DNA of 64,000 nucleotides, from assembly GCA_021502835.1 (NCBI GenBank), contig JAKFGP010000028.1, positions 82,442-146,441 of the forward strand, given 5' to 3'. Made by a program: the position numbers and the translations under genes. Every line of letters starts with the position of its first letter. Position 1 is the stretch's first letter. Below, piece after piece: positions 52,605-63,067 of this stretch. The notes under the pieces were generated by a model. It ran no database searches, was not told the origin of the DNA, and worked only from the letters and a program-made list of their open reading frames with translations. Origin of the DNA: Streptomyces thinghirensis (lineage in GTDB: Bacteria > Actinomycetota > Actinomycetia > Streptomycetales > Streptomycetaceae).

Positions 52605-52627
52605 GATCGGGTACATACGATCGGGTA
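52605..52627. promoter_or_regulatory. Direct repeat in the acyl-CoA dehydrogenase promoter region
   Basis: GATCGGGTA occurs at 52605-52613 and 52619-52627 (14-bp period), followed by ACTAGTAACGTACGT, which is rich in short palindromes. Possible promoter or regulator site for the gene at 52731. Confidence 0.35.
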
Positions 52628-52730
52628 GCACCGACTAGTAACGTACGTCCGCAACTTCGCGTATGACGAACCGTCGCGATCTTCGTGGACGTACTTTCCC
52701 CCGATGCCGATTCGCGGCGAGGTGAGCCTC

Positions 52731-54699
52731 ATGTCCGCACCAACCACCCCCTCCTCCCGATCCACCGTCACCGAACGTGAGGCCCGCGAGGTCGCGGAGG
52801 CGGCCCGGGAACAGGACTGGCGCAAGCCGAGCTTCGCCAAGGAGCTGTTCCTCGGCCGCTTCCGCCTCGACCTCATCCACCCCCACCCGCTCCCGGCCGA
52901 CGAGGACGTCCAGCGCGGCGAGGAGTTCCTCGCCAAGCTGCGCGACTTCTGCGAGACGAAGATCGACGGGGCCGTGATCGAGCGCGACGCACGGATCCCG
53001 GACGAAGTGATCACTGGGCTGAAGGAGCTGGGCGCCTTCGGCATGAAGATCGACACCAAGTACGGCGGCCTCGGCCTCACCCAGGTCTACTACAACAAGG
53101 CCCTCGCCCTGGTCGGATCCGCGAATCCCGCGATCGGCGCGCTGCTCTCCGCCCACCAGTCGATCGGCGTGCCGCAGCCGCTGAAGATGTTCGGCACGCA
53201 GGAGCAGAAGGACACGTTCCTGCCGCGCTGCGCCCGCACCGACATCTCGGCGTTCCTGCTGACCGAGCCGGACGTCGGCTCGACCCGGCCCGCCTGGCCA
53301 CCACCGCCGTCCGGGACGGCGACGACTACGTCCTCGACGGCGTGAAGCTGTGGACGACCAACGGCGTCGTGGCCGACCTGCTCGTCGTGATGGCCCGCGT
53401 CCCGAAGTCCGAGGGTCACAAGGACGGCGAGGGCGGCAAGGGGCGGCATCACCGCCTTCGTCGTGGAGGCCGCCTCCGAGGGCGTCACGGTCGAGAACCG
53501 CAACGCCTTCATGGGCCTGCGCGGCCTGGAGAACGGCGTCACCCGCTTCCACCGCGTCCGCGTCCCGGCCGCCAACCGCATCGGCCCCGAGGGCGCCGGG
53601 CTCAAGATCGCCCTGACCACCCTCAACACCGGCCGGCTCTCGCTCCCCGCCATGTGCGTCGGCGCCGGCAAGTGGTGCCTGAAGATCGCCCGCGAGTGGT
53701 CCGCGGTGCGCGAGCAGTGGGGCAAGCCGGTCGCGCTGCACGAGGCGGTCGGTCCGGAAGATCTCGTTCATCGCGGCGACGACCTTCGCCCTGGAGGCGG
53801 TCCTGGACCTGTCGTCCCAGATGGCGGACGAGGATCGCAACGACATCCGCATCGAGGCCGCCCTCGCCAGCTCTACGGCTCCGAGATGGCCTGCCTGATG
53901 GCCGACGAGCTGGTCCAGATCCGCGGCGGCCGCGGCTTCGAGACCGCGGCCTCCCTCGCCGCCCGCGGTGAGCGCGCGGTGCCCGCCGAGCAGATCCTGC
54001 GCGACCTGCGCATCAACCGGATCTTCGAGGGCTCCACCGAGATCATGCACCTGCTGATCGCCCGCGAGGCCGTCGACGCCCACCTCTCGGTCGCCGGCGA
54101 CCTGATCGACCCCGACAAGACCCTGTCGGACAAGGCGCGGGCGGGCGCACAGGCGGGCGTCTTCTACGCCAAGTGGCTGCCGAAGCTGGTCGCCGGACCC
54201 GGTCAGCTCCCGCGCTCCTACGCCGAATTCCACCCGTCCGGCCACCCCGACCTGTCCGGACACCTCCGCTACGTCGAACGCATTTGCCCGCAAGCTCGCC
54301 CGCTCCACCTTCTACGCCATGTCCCGCTGGCAGGGCCGGATGGAGACCAAGCAGGGCTTCCTGGGCCGGATCGTCGACATCGGCGCCGAGCTGTTCGCGA
54401 TGAGCGCCGCGTGCGTGCGCGCCGAGCACCTGCGCGCCGAGGGCGACCACGGCCGCGAGGCCTACCAGCTCGCCGACGCCTTCTGCCGCCAGGCCCGCAT
54501 CCCGCGTCGAGGAACTCTTCGGCCGCCTGTGGACCAACACCGACGACCTCGACCGCAAGGTCGTCAAGGGCGTGCTGGGCGGCGCCTACGAGTGGCTGGA
54601 GCAGGGCGTCGTCGACCCCCTCGGGGGACGGTCCGTGGATCGCGGACGCGTCGCCGGGCGAGTCACGGCGGGAGAACGTCCATCGCCCCCATCCGGTAG
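52731..54699 (+). CDS. Acyl-CoA dehydrogenase family protein
   Basis: FAD enzyme of fatty acid beta-oxidation. ATG at 52731 has GAGGTGA seven bases upstream (ATG 52704 is an alternative). N-terminal extension PSFAKELFLGRFRLDLIHPH, then ALVGSANPAIGALLSAHQSI, ISAFLLTEPDVGS, YVLDGVKLWTTNGVVADLLV, EGAGLKIALTTLNTGRLSLP, ELVQIRGGRGFETAASLAAR and RDLRINRIFEGSTEIMHLLI. A C-terminal extension (KLARSTFYAMSRWQGRMETK) makes it about 655 codons, like the long VLCAD-type members. Breaks near 53290, 53440, 53755, 53805, 53865, 54290, 54505, 54625 and 54690. Not obviously linked to the sugar locus. Confidence 0.88.
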
Positions 54700-54825
54700 A
54701 CCGGCCGCACGCCAGTACCTTCCCGGGGCCGCCCCAGCGGGCCGCGCGGCCTTGGGAAGGCGCCGCGACACCCGTGCGAGGGACGCGCTGTCCTCCCGGC
54801 GGGCGGTTGCGGCAACAATGGGAGG

Positions 54826-56109
54826 ATGAGCGACAGTCCAGCCCAACTCGCCGACCCCCACCTCGTCTACGACCCGGTGGCGGGCGACGGCCCGAAGGAC
54901 GTGGTGATCCTCGGGTCAACCGGGTCGATCGGGACCCAGGCCATCGACCTCGTGCTGCGCAACCCGGACCGCTTCCGGGTCACCGCCCTGTCCGCGAAGA
55001 CGGCGGCCGGGTCGCCCTCCTCGCCGAGCAGGCGTACCGGGCTGAAGGCGCGGACCGTCGCCGTCGCTCGCGAGGACGTCGTACCGGCGCTGCGGAGGCG
55101 CTGAGCGACCAGTACGGCGGTGGGGAGCCGCTCCCCGAGATCCTCGCCGGACCGGACGCGGCCACCCAGGTCGCCGCCTCCGACCGCCACACCGTCCTCA
55201 ACGGCATCACCGGTTCCATCGGGCTCGCCCCGACCCTCGCCGCCCTGGAGGCGGGCCGCACCCTCGCGCTCGCCAACAAGGAATCGCTCATCGTCGGCGG
55301 CCCGCTGGTCAAGGCGCTCGCCAAGCCGGGGCAGATCATCCCGGTCGACTCCGAGCACGCCGCCCTCTTCCAGGCGCTCGCCGCCGGCACCCGCGCCGAC
55401 GTGCGCAAGCTGGTCGTCACCGTCCGGCGGTCCCGTTCCGGGGCGTACCAAGGAGCAGCTGGCGGGCGTCACCGTCGAGGACGCCCTCGCCACCCCACCT
55501 GGGCCATGGGGCCCGGTGATCACGATCAACCCCGCGACCCTCGTCAACAAGGGCCTGGAGGTGATCGAGGCCCACCTGCTCTACGACATTCCCTTCGACC
55601 GCATTGAGGTGGTCGTGCACCCGCAGTCGTATGTCCACTCGATGGTTGAGTTCACGGACGGATCGACACTGGCCCAGGCGACGCCCCCCGACATGGGCGG
55701 GCCCATCGCCATCGGCCTCGGCTGGCCCGAACGCGTCCCCGACGCCGCGCCCACCTTCGACTGGAGCAAGGCGTCGACCTGGGAGTTCTTCCCGCTCGAC
55801 AACGAGGCCTTCCCGTCGGTGAACCTGGCCCGGCACGTAGGGGAGCTCGCGGGCACGGCCCCGGCGGTGTTCAATGCCGCCAACGAGGAGTGCGTCGAGG
55901 CGTTCCGCTCCGGCGCGCTGCCGTATCTCGGGATCATGGAGACCATCACGCGGGTGGTCGAGGAACACGGCACCCCCCGGGCGGGAACCTCGCTCACCGT
56001 CGCGGACGTCCTCGAAGCGGAGACCTGGGCCCGCACCCGGGCCCGGCAACTGGCGGCACAGACGGCGGAGGCCCGTGGCATGACGACCCTGATGTTCACC
56101 TCGGCATAG
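54826..56109 (+). CDS. dxr: 1-deoxy-D-xylulose 5-phosphate reductoisomerase
   Basis: Second step of the MEP pathway: DXP to MEP with NADPH. ATG at 54826, [25 protein letters not shown]-binding [20 protein letters not shown], active-site [79 protein letters not shown]. About 428 codons. Breaks near 55010, 55100, 55430, 55495 and probably at the end near 56075, where an ATGA overlap with the protease gene is likely. The enzyme is normally essential, so the breaks are unlikely to be real. Confidence 0.93.
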
Positions 56110-57381
56110 TCGTCTTCGCGGTCGGCCTGCTGTTCTCGATCGCCTGGCACGAGCTGGGGCACCTCTCCACGGCGAAGATGTTCGGCATCCGCGTGCCGCA
56201 GTACATGGTCGGCTTCGGGCCGACGCTCTTCTCGCGGAGGAAGGGCGAGACCGAGTACGGGGTCAAGGCCATCCCGTTCGGCGGCTACATCCGCATGATC
56301 GGCATGTTCCCGCCCGGCGCCGACGGCCGGGTGGAGGCCCGCTCCACCTCGCCCTGGCGCGGCATGATCGAGGACGCCCGCTCGGCCGCCTCGAGGAACT
56401 GCAGCCGGGTGACGAGAAGCGCCTGTTCTACACGCGCAAGCCGTGGAAACGCGTCATCGTGATGTTCGCGGGCCCGTTCATGAACCTCATCCTCGCGGTG
56501 GTGCTGTTCCTCACCGTCCTGATGGGCTTCGGCATCTCGCAGCAGACCACCACCGTCAGCTCCGTCTCCCCAGTGCGTCATCTCGCAGAGCGAGAACCGC
56601 GACGACTGCACCAAGTCCGACCCGGCCTCCCCGGCGGCGGCCGGCCTCCGCGCGGGCGACAAGATCGTCGCCTTCGACGGCGTACGGACCGACGACTGGG
56701 ACCGGCTGTCCAACATGATCCGCGCCAACCCTGGCGAGAAGGTGCCGGTCGTCGTCGAGCGCGGCGGCCAGGAGATCACCCTCCAGGCGACGATCGCCAC
56801 CAACCAGGTCGCGAAGAAGGACTCGAACGGACAGATCGTCGAGGGCGAGTACGTCACCGCCGGCTTCCTCGGCTTCAGCGCCGCCACCGGCGTGGTGAAG
56901 CAGGACTTCGGCCAGTCGGTGACCTGGATGGGCGACCGCGTCGGCGACGCGGTCGACTCCCTGGCCGCGCTGCCCTCCAAGATCCCCGCCCTGTGGGACG
57001 CGGCCTTCGGCGACGGGACCACGCGAGGCCGACTTCCCGATGGGCGTCGTGGGCGCCGCCCGCGTCGGCGGCGAGATCGCCACCCTGGACATCCCGCCCA
57101 CCCAGCAGCTCGCGATGTTCGTGATGCTGGTGGCCGGCTTCAACCTCTCCCTGTTCCTCTTCAACATGCTCCCGCTGCTGCCGCTCGACGGCGGCCACAT
57201 CGCGGGCGCGCTGTGGAGGTCGCTGCGCCGGAACGCGGCCAAGGTGCTGCGCCGCCCGGACCCGGGGCCTTTCGACGTGGCGAAGCTGATGCCGGTGGCC
57301 TATGTGGTGGCGGGCATCTTCGTCTGCTTCACGCTGCTCGTCCTGGTGGCGGACGTCGTCAATCCGGTACGAATCAGCTGA
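56080..57381 (+). CDS. M50 family site-2 metalloprotease (RseP/Rip type)
   Basis: Intramembrane zinc protease that releases membrane-held regulators. Start inferred at ATG 56080 (MTTLMFT), then [20 protein letters not shown] in the shifted frame; the zinc motif is HELGH. Next [40 protein letters not shown], a PDZ domain ([20 protein letters not shown]), and the second metal motif [20 protein letters not shown]. Ends [13 protein letters not shown]. About 433 codons. Breaks near 56095, 56390, 56575 and 57025. The same order dxr - protease - ispG is conserved in Streptomyces. Confidence 0.92.
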
Positions 57382-57444
57382 CATAGGACGGTTCGGTCAA
57401 TCCGGATGGTTCGGAAGGACCGGACAATCACAACGATCCGATGA

Positions 57445-57484
57445 GAAGCCCGATCCGGAGAGCATGTCCTCCGGGTCGGGCTTC
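57445..57484. terminator. Terminator hairpin after the M50 protease gene
   Basis: A 16-bp stem with one wobble pair: GAAGCCCGATCCGGAG at 57445-57460 pairs with 57469-57484 around an 8-nt loop. Confidence 0.85.
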
Positions 57485-57634
57485 ACGCCGGTCACCCCGG
57501 CAGATGGACGCCAAAGGGTGTACTCTCCCGTACGCCGTGTGCCTGGCGTTCACGTCGGTGCCGTAATCTCGAAGGCCGGAGCCCGCCGCTGAACGGGGCC
57601 GGACCTTGATCCACGACTTGGGGTTGCACAGCAG

Positions 57635-58788
57635 ATGACTGCGATTTCTCTCGGCATGCCGGACGTTCCGACCAGGCTCGCGGAGCGCCGCAAGAGCCGT
57701 CAGATCCAGGTCGGGCCCGTGGCGGTGGGCGGCGACGCCCCGTGTCGGTGCAGTCCATGACCACCACCCGTACGTCGGACATCGGCGCGACGCTCCAGCA
57801 GATCGCCGAGCTGACGGCGTCCGGCTGCCAGATCGTCCGTGTGGCCTGCCCCACCCAGGACGACGCCGACGCCCTCTCCGTGATCGCGAAGAAGTCGCAG
57901 ATCCCGGTGATCGCCGACATCCACTTCCAGCCCAAGTACGTCTTCGCCGCGATCGAGGCGGGCTGCGCGGCGGTCCGCGTGAACCCCGGCAACATCAAGC
58001 AGTTCGACGACAAGGTCAAGGAGATCGCCAAGGCGGCCCGCGACCACGGCACCCCGATCCGCATCGGCGTCAACGCCGGCTCGCTGGACCGGCGCCTGCT
58101 CCAAAGTACGGCAAGGCGACCCCCGAGGCGCTCGCGGAGTCCGCCCTGTGGGAGGCGTCTCTCTTCGAGGAGCACGACTTCCGGGACATCAAGATCTCCG
58201 TCAAGCACAACGACCCGGTCGTCATGGTCGAGGCCTACCGGCAGCTCGCCGCCCAGTGCGACTACCCGCTGCACCTCGGTGTCACCGAGGCCGGTCCCGC
58301 CTTCAGGGCACCATCAAGTCGGCCGTCGCCTTCGGCGCCCTGCTCTCCCAGGGCATCGGCGACACCATCCGGGTCTCCCTGTCGGCCCCGCCGATCGAGG
58401 AAATCAAGGTCGGCATCCAGATCCTGGAGTCGCTCAACCTGCGCCAGCGCGGCCTGGAGATCGTCTCCTGCCCGTCCTGCGGCCGCGCCCAGGTCGACGT
58501 CTACAAGCTGGCCGAGGAGGTCACCGCCGGCCTGGAGGGCATGGACGTCCGCTGCGCGTCGCCGTCATGGGCTAGGTCGTCAACGGCCCCGGCGAGGCCC
58601 GCGAGGCCGACTTCGGCGTCGCCTCCGGCAACGGCAAGGGCCAGATCTTCGTCAAGGGCGAGGTCGTCAAGACCGTCCCCGAGTCCAAGATCGTGGAGAC
58701 GCTGATCGAGGAGGCCATGAAGATCGCCGAGCAGATGGAGGCCGACGGAGTGGCCTCCGGCGAGCCCTCGGTGGACGTCGCGGGCTGA
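57635..58788 (+). CDS. ispG: 4-hydroxy-3-methylbut-2-enyl diphosphate synthase
   Basis: [4Fe-4S] enzyme of the MEP pathway, converting MEcPP to HMBPP. ATG at 57635, [23 protein letters not shown]-barrel part: [93 protein letters not shown] and [20 protein letters not shown]. Two cluster Cys are in [12 protein letters not shown]. The third, expected in [15 protein letters not shown], is replaced by a TAG at 58573-58575; the same frame then continues to the end. About 385 codons. Breaks near 57740, 58105, 58305 and 58555. Confidence 0.93.
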
Positions 58789-58802
58789 TCCACCTCGCTT
58801 CT

Positions 58803-58829
58803 GCCGCGTCGCCCTGGGGGCGGCGCGGC
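58803..58829. terminator. Terminator hairpin after ispG
   Basis: GCCGCGTCGCCC at 58803-58814 pairs with GGGCGGCGCGGC at 58818-58829 (one wobble) around a TGG loop, 15 bp past the ispG stop. Confidence 0.85.
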
Positions 58830-58886
58830 ATATTCGTGGCAGGTACAGTGCGGGGACCAGCAGATCTCCAGGGTGAGGCCCCGCAC

Positions 58887-59740
58887 GTGTTGACGCAGAC
58901 CACCTCCCGCGTGCTCGAACCGAGCGACCTGGACGCCGCGCTCGCCATCCTCGACCGCGAGCCGGTCGCGAACGCCTTCGTGGCCGCCCGGGTGCAGATC
59001 GCCGGCCTCGACCCGTGGCGGCTCGGCGGCGAGATGTGGGGCTGGTACGAGCACGGCATGCTGACCCCCCTGTGCTACGCGGGCGCCAACCTCGTCCCCA
59101 TCTGCGCCACCCCGCGCGCCGTCCGCGCCTTCGCCGACCGCGCCCGGCGGGCCGGCCGCCGCTGCTCCTCGATCGTCGGCCCCGCCGACACGACCGCCCA
59201 GCTCTGGCGCCTGCTCCAACCGGGCTGGGGGCCCGGCCCGCGAGGTCCGCACCCGCCAGCCCCTCATGGTCACCGGCCGCATGCCCGCCGACATCACCCC
59301 CGACCCGTACGTCCGCCGCGTCCGCAAGGACGAGATGGGAGCGGATCATGCCGGCCTGCGTGGCGATGTTCACCGAGGAGGTCGGCATCTCCCCGATGGC
59401 CGGCGACGGCGTGCTCGCTCTACCAGGCCCGGGTGGCCCAACTCGTCGGCTCCGGCCGCTCCTTCGCCCGCTTCGACAGCGACGGCAGGGTCGTCTTCAA
59501 GGCCCGAGATCGGCGCGGCCACCGACCGCACCTGCAGATCCAGGGCGTATGGGTGGCCCCCGAGTACCGGGGCACGGGCCTCGCGGCACCCGGCATGCGC
59601 GGCGGTCCTCCGCTACGCCCTCACCGACGTCGCCCCGCGTGGCGAGCCTGTACGTGAACGACTTCAACACGGCGGCGCGGCGGACGTACCAGCGGGTGGG
59701 CTTCCAGGAGGTCGGCGCCTTCATGAGTGTGCTGTTCTGA
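58887..59740 (+). CDS. GNAT acetyltransferase with N-terminal DUF4081 domain
   Basis: GTG at 58887: [20 protein letters not shown]. The N-terminal domain ([40 protein letters not shown]) is DUF4081; the C-terminal GNAT fold has [20 protein letters not shown] as the acetyl-CoA loop and [32 protein letters not shown]. About 284 codons. Breaks near 59235, 59335, 59415, 59505, 59600 and 59640. Acceptor substrate unknown. Conserved neighbour of ispG in Streptomyces. Confidence 0.85.
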
Positions 59741-59839
59741 ACGCCGCCGGGAAAACAGGGGCTCCGGTCCCGCCGTGAGCGGCGCCTGTGCCACCGCACC
59801 GGCGCTGACCGGCGAAGCACCCAGGTAGGCTCCCCCGCC

Positions 59840-60423
59840 ATGGAGCTCGTGATCGGCCCCTTGGACCTCGCCGCGCACGTGGACGAGGGCCCCTCGCGGT
59901 CCAAGCCGCCGCGCTCGGACTCGGCCCCGACGAGGTGGCCGTCCGACGACAGATCGTCCTGCGCCACCTGACCTACCCCGGCGCGAGAGCCCTCGGCGCC
60001 ACCGTCGGAGGCGACCTCGTCGGCTTCGTCTACGGCATGCCTAACGACCGCTCCCACTGGTGGTCCACCGTCGTCGAGCCCTACCTCCGCGCCCAGGGCA
60101 ACGACACCTGGCTCGACGACTCCTTCGTCATCACCGAACTCCACGTCCACCCGGCCCACCAGAACCGCGGCCTGGGCCGCTCCCTGATCACCACGATCAC
60201 CGACGCGGTCGCCGGACCCCGGTCGATCCTCTCCGCGATCGACCGGGACAGCCCCGCCCGCGGCCTCTACCGCTCCCTCGGCTACCAGGACCTCGCCCGC
60301 CAGGTCCTCTTCCCCAGCGCCCCCAAGCCGTACGCCGTGATGGGCGCCCCGCTGCCCCCGCGCAGCCGGCGGCCGGTCATTAACCGATTTCCACCGCACC
60401 GGACCCCCCGGCTAACCTCCTAG
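59840..60423 (+). CDS. GNAT family N-acetyltransferase
   Basis: ATG at 59840: [16 protein letters not shown], then, after a break near 59890, [20 protein letters not shown]. The acetyl-CoA-binding loop is [20 protein letters not shown], followed by [20 protein letters not shown] and [20 protein letters not shown]. About 194 codons. Substrate unknown. It ends 33 bp before proS. Confidence 0.85.
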
Positions 60424-60456
60424 CACCACCCTTACGCAGCAGGAGACACGTAAACC

Positions 60457-62161
60457 ATGGCCAACGCACCGGTCCAGCGCATGTCGAAGTTGATGGCGAA
60501 GACGCTGCGCGACGACCCGGCGGACGCCGAGGTCCTCAGCCACAAGCTGCTGGTCCGCGCCGGCTACGTGCGCCGCACCCCGCCGGCCTCTGGAGCTGGC
60601 TGCCGCTCGGCAAGAAGGTCCTCGGCAACACCGAGCGCATCGTCCGCGAGGAGATGGACGCCATCGGCGCCCAGGAGGTCCAGCTCCCCGCCCCTGCTGC
60701 CGCGCGAGCCGTACGAGGCCACCGGCCGCTGGGACGAGTACGGCCCCGAGCTGTTCCGCCTCCAGGACCGCAAGGGCGGCGACTACCTCCTCGGCCCCAC
60801 CCACGAGGAGATCTTCACCCTGCTGGTGAAGGACCAGGCGTCCTCCTACAAGGACCTGCCGGTCATCCTCTACCAGATCCAGAACAAGTACCGCGACGAG
60901 GCCCGCCCCCGGGCCGGCATCCTGCGCGGCCGCGAGTTCCTGATGAAGGACTCCTACTCCTTCGACGTCGCCGACGAGGGTCTCACCGAGTCCTACGCCC
61001 TGCACCGCGCCGCCTACCAGCGCATCTTCGAGCGCCTCGGCCTCGACTACCGCATCTGCGCCGCGACCGCCGGCGCGATGGGCGGCTCCAAGTCGGAGGA
61101 GTTCCTCGCGCCCGCCGAGGCCGGCGAGGACACCTTCGCGGACTGCCCGAACTGCGACTTCGCCGCCAACACCGAGGCGATCACGTACGGGCTCAAGCCG
61201 GTGGACGCGGCGGACGTGCCCGCCGCCGAGGACATTCCGACCCCCGACACCCCCACCATCGAGACCCTCGCCGCGTCGCTCGGTGTCCCGGCCTCCGCCA
61301 CCCTGAAGAACCTCCTCGTCAAGGTGGACGGCGAGATCGTCGCCGTGGGCGTCCCCGGTGACCGCGAGGTCGACATGGACAAGGTCGAGGCGCACTTCGC
61401 CCCCGGCCGCCGTCGAACTGGTCACTGCCGAGGACTTCGTGGGCCGCCCCGACCTGGTCCGCGGCTACGTCGGCCCGCAGGGCCTGGGCGAGAAGGTCCA
61501 GTACATCGCCGACCCGCGGGTGGCCCCCGGCACCGCCTGGATCACCGGCGCCAACAAGGAGCACACGCACGCCAAGAACGTCGTGGCGGGCCGTGACTTC
61601 GAGGTCGACGCGTACGTCGACGTCGTCGTGGTCCGCGAGGGCGACCCCTGCCCGAAGTGCGGCACCGGTCTCAAGCTGGACCGCGCCATCGAGATCGGCC
61701 ACATCTTCCAGCTGGGCCGCAAGTACACCGACGCCCTCAAGCTCGACGTCCTCGGCCAGAACGGCAAGCCGGCCCGCGTCACCATGGGCTCCTACGGCAT
61801 CGGCGTCTCCCGCGCGGTGGCCGCCCTCGCCGAGCAGCACGCCGACGACAAGGGCCTCGTCTGGTCCAAGGAGGTCGCCCCGGCCGACGTCCACGTCGTC
61901 GCCGCCGGCAAGGCCCTGCAGACCGAGCTGGCCCTCGACGTCTCCGAGAAGCTGTCCGCCGCCGGCGTCCGCGTCCTGGTGGACGACCGGGCCGGCGTCT
62001 CCCCGGGCGTCAAGTTCACGGACGCCGAACTCATCGGCGTACCCCAGATCCTGGTCGCCGGTCGTCGCTCCGCCGAGGGTGTGGTCGAGCTGAAGGACCG
62101 CCGTACCGGTGAGCGCGAGGAACTGACGGTCGACGAGGCCATCGCCCGCCTCACCGCCTGA
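60457..62161 (+). CDS. proS: Prolyl-tRNA synthetase (bacterial type with editing insert)
   Basis: Charges tRNA-Pro. ATG at 60457 after [24 protein letters not shown]. Class II motif 2 region: [51 protein letters not shown]. The INS editing domain lies between ([37 protein letters not shown]). Motif 3 is [20 protein letters not shown], then the anticodon-binding domain [40 protein letters not shown]. About 567 codons. Breaks near 60585, 60690 and 61405. Essential gene, so these are probably read errors. Confidence 0.95.
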
Positions 62162-62195
62162 CGCCCCGGGCCCACGGCGGCCCACGACGTGGAAG

Positions 62196-62234
62196 GGGCG
62201 GCGTACTCCGGCGCGGTGCCGGCGTACGCCGCCC
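62196..62234. terminator. Bidirectional terminator between proS and the ABC-2 exporter
   Basis: GGGCGGCGTAC at 62196-62206 pairs with GTACGCCGCCC at 62224-62234; an inner CCGGC/GCCGG pairing extends the stem after one mismatch. Confidence 0.8.
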
Positions 62235-62277
62235 TCGGGCGGAACGGGTCGCGGGAGGTGGCCCGCTTTCATGGCGG

Positions 62278-63067
62278 TTACTTCGGGTCGCGGTTGAACT
62301 TCGCGGCCGACCAGAAGTAGCCGAGCACCGCGAGCCCCAGGCACCAGGCGAGCGCGAGCCACCCGTTGTATCCGATCTCGGTGCCGAGCAGCAGCCCGCG
62401 CAGGGTCTCGATGGCGGGTGTGAAGGGCTGGTACTCGGCGATCGGCTGGAACCAGCCCGGCATCGCGTCGACCGGGACGAAGGCGCTGGAGAGCAGCGGC
62501 AGCAGGATCATCGGCATCGCGTTGTTGCCGGCGGCCTCGGCGTTCGGGCTGACCATGCCCATGCCGACGGCGATCCAGGTGAGTGCCGTGGCGAAGAGCA
62601 CGAGCAGTCCGAACGCGGCCAGCCATTCCAGGGCGGTGGCGTCGGTGGAGCGGAAGCCGATGGCCACGGCGACGGCGCCGACGAGGACCACGCTCAAGAC
62701 GGACTGGAGCACGCTGCCGATGACGTGTCCGACGAGTACGGAGCCGCGGTGGATCGCCATGGTGCGGAAGCGGGCGATGATGCCTCGATCTGTCCATGGA
62801 GACGGACACCCGCGGTGCCGATCGTGGTGCTGCCGATGGTCATCAGCAGGAGGCCCGGCACGAGGTCGGCGATGTAGTCGGAGCGGTCGGCGCCGCCGCC
62901 GGCGATGCCCGCGCTCATCACGTCGCCGAAGACGTAGACGAAGAGCAGCAGCAGCACGACCGGCGTGAGCAGCAGGTTCAGGGTGAGGGACGGGTAGCGC
63001 CGGGCGTGCAGCAGGTTGCGGCGCAGCATGGTGGACGAGTGCGCACGGCGAGGGAGAGGGAGCTCAT
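62278..63067 (-). CDS. ABC-2 type exporter permease (DrrB-like)
   Basis: Membrane subunit of a drug- or lipid-type exporter. ATG at 63067 overlaps the ATPase stop (ATGA). N-terminus MSSLSLAVR, then MLRRNLLHARRYPSLTLNLL and TPVVLLLLFVYVFGDVM; further helices SVLSVVLVGAVAVAIGF, LEWLAAFGLLVLFATALTWI and LALAWCLGLAVLGYFWSAAK. The ABC-2 loop NAMPMILLPLLSSAFVPVDA, MPGWFQPIAEYQPFTPAIET is typical. About 263 codons. Breaks near 63035 and 62795. Confidence 0.88.

Noticed and set aside
32871..52731. Horizontal-transfer island carrying the sugar locus
   Set aside because: I saw no integrase, transposase, tRNA target or flanking direct repeats, and base composition matches the surroundings; only comparison with relatives could show insertion.
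58573..58575. UAG in ispG as a recoded amino acid
   Set aside because: The position is a cluster-binding Cys with no known recoding of UAG in streptomycetes; sequence error is simpler.
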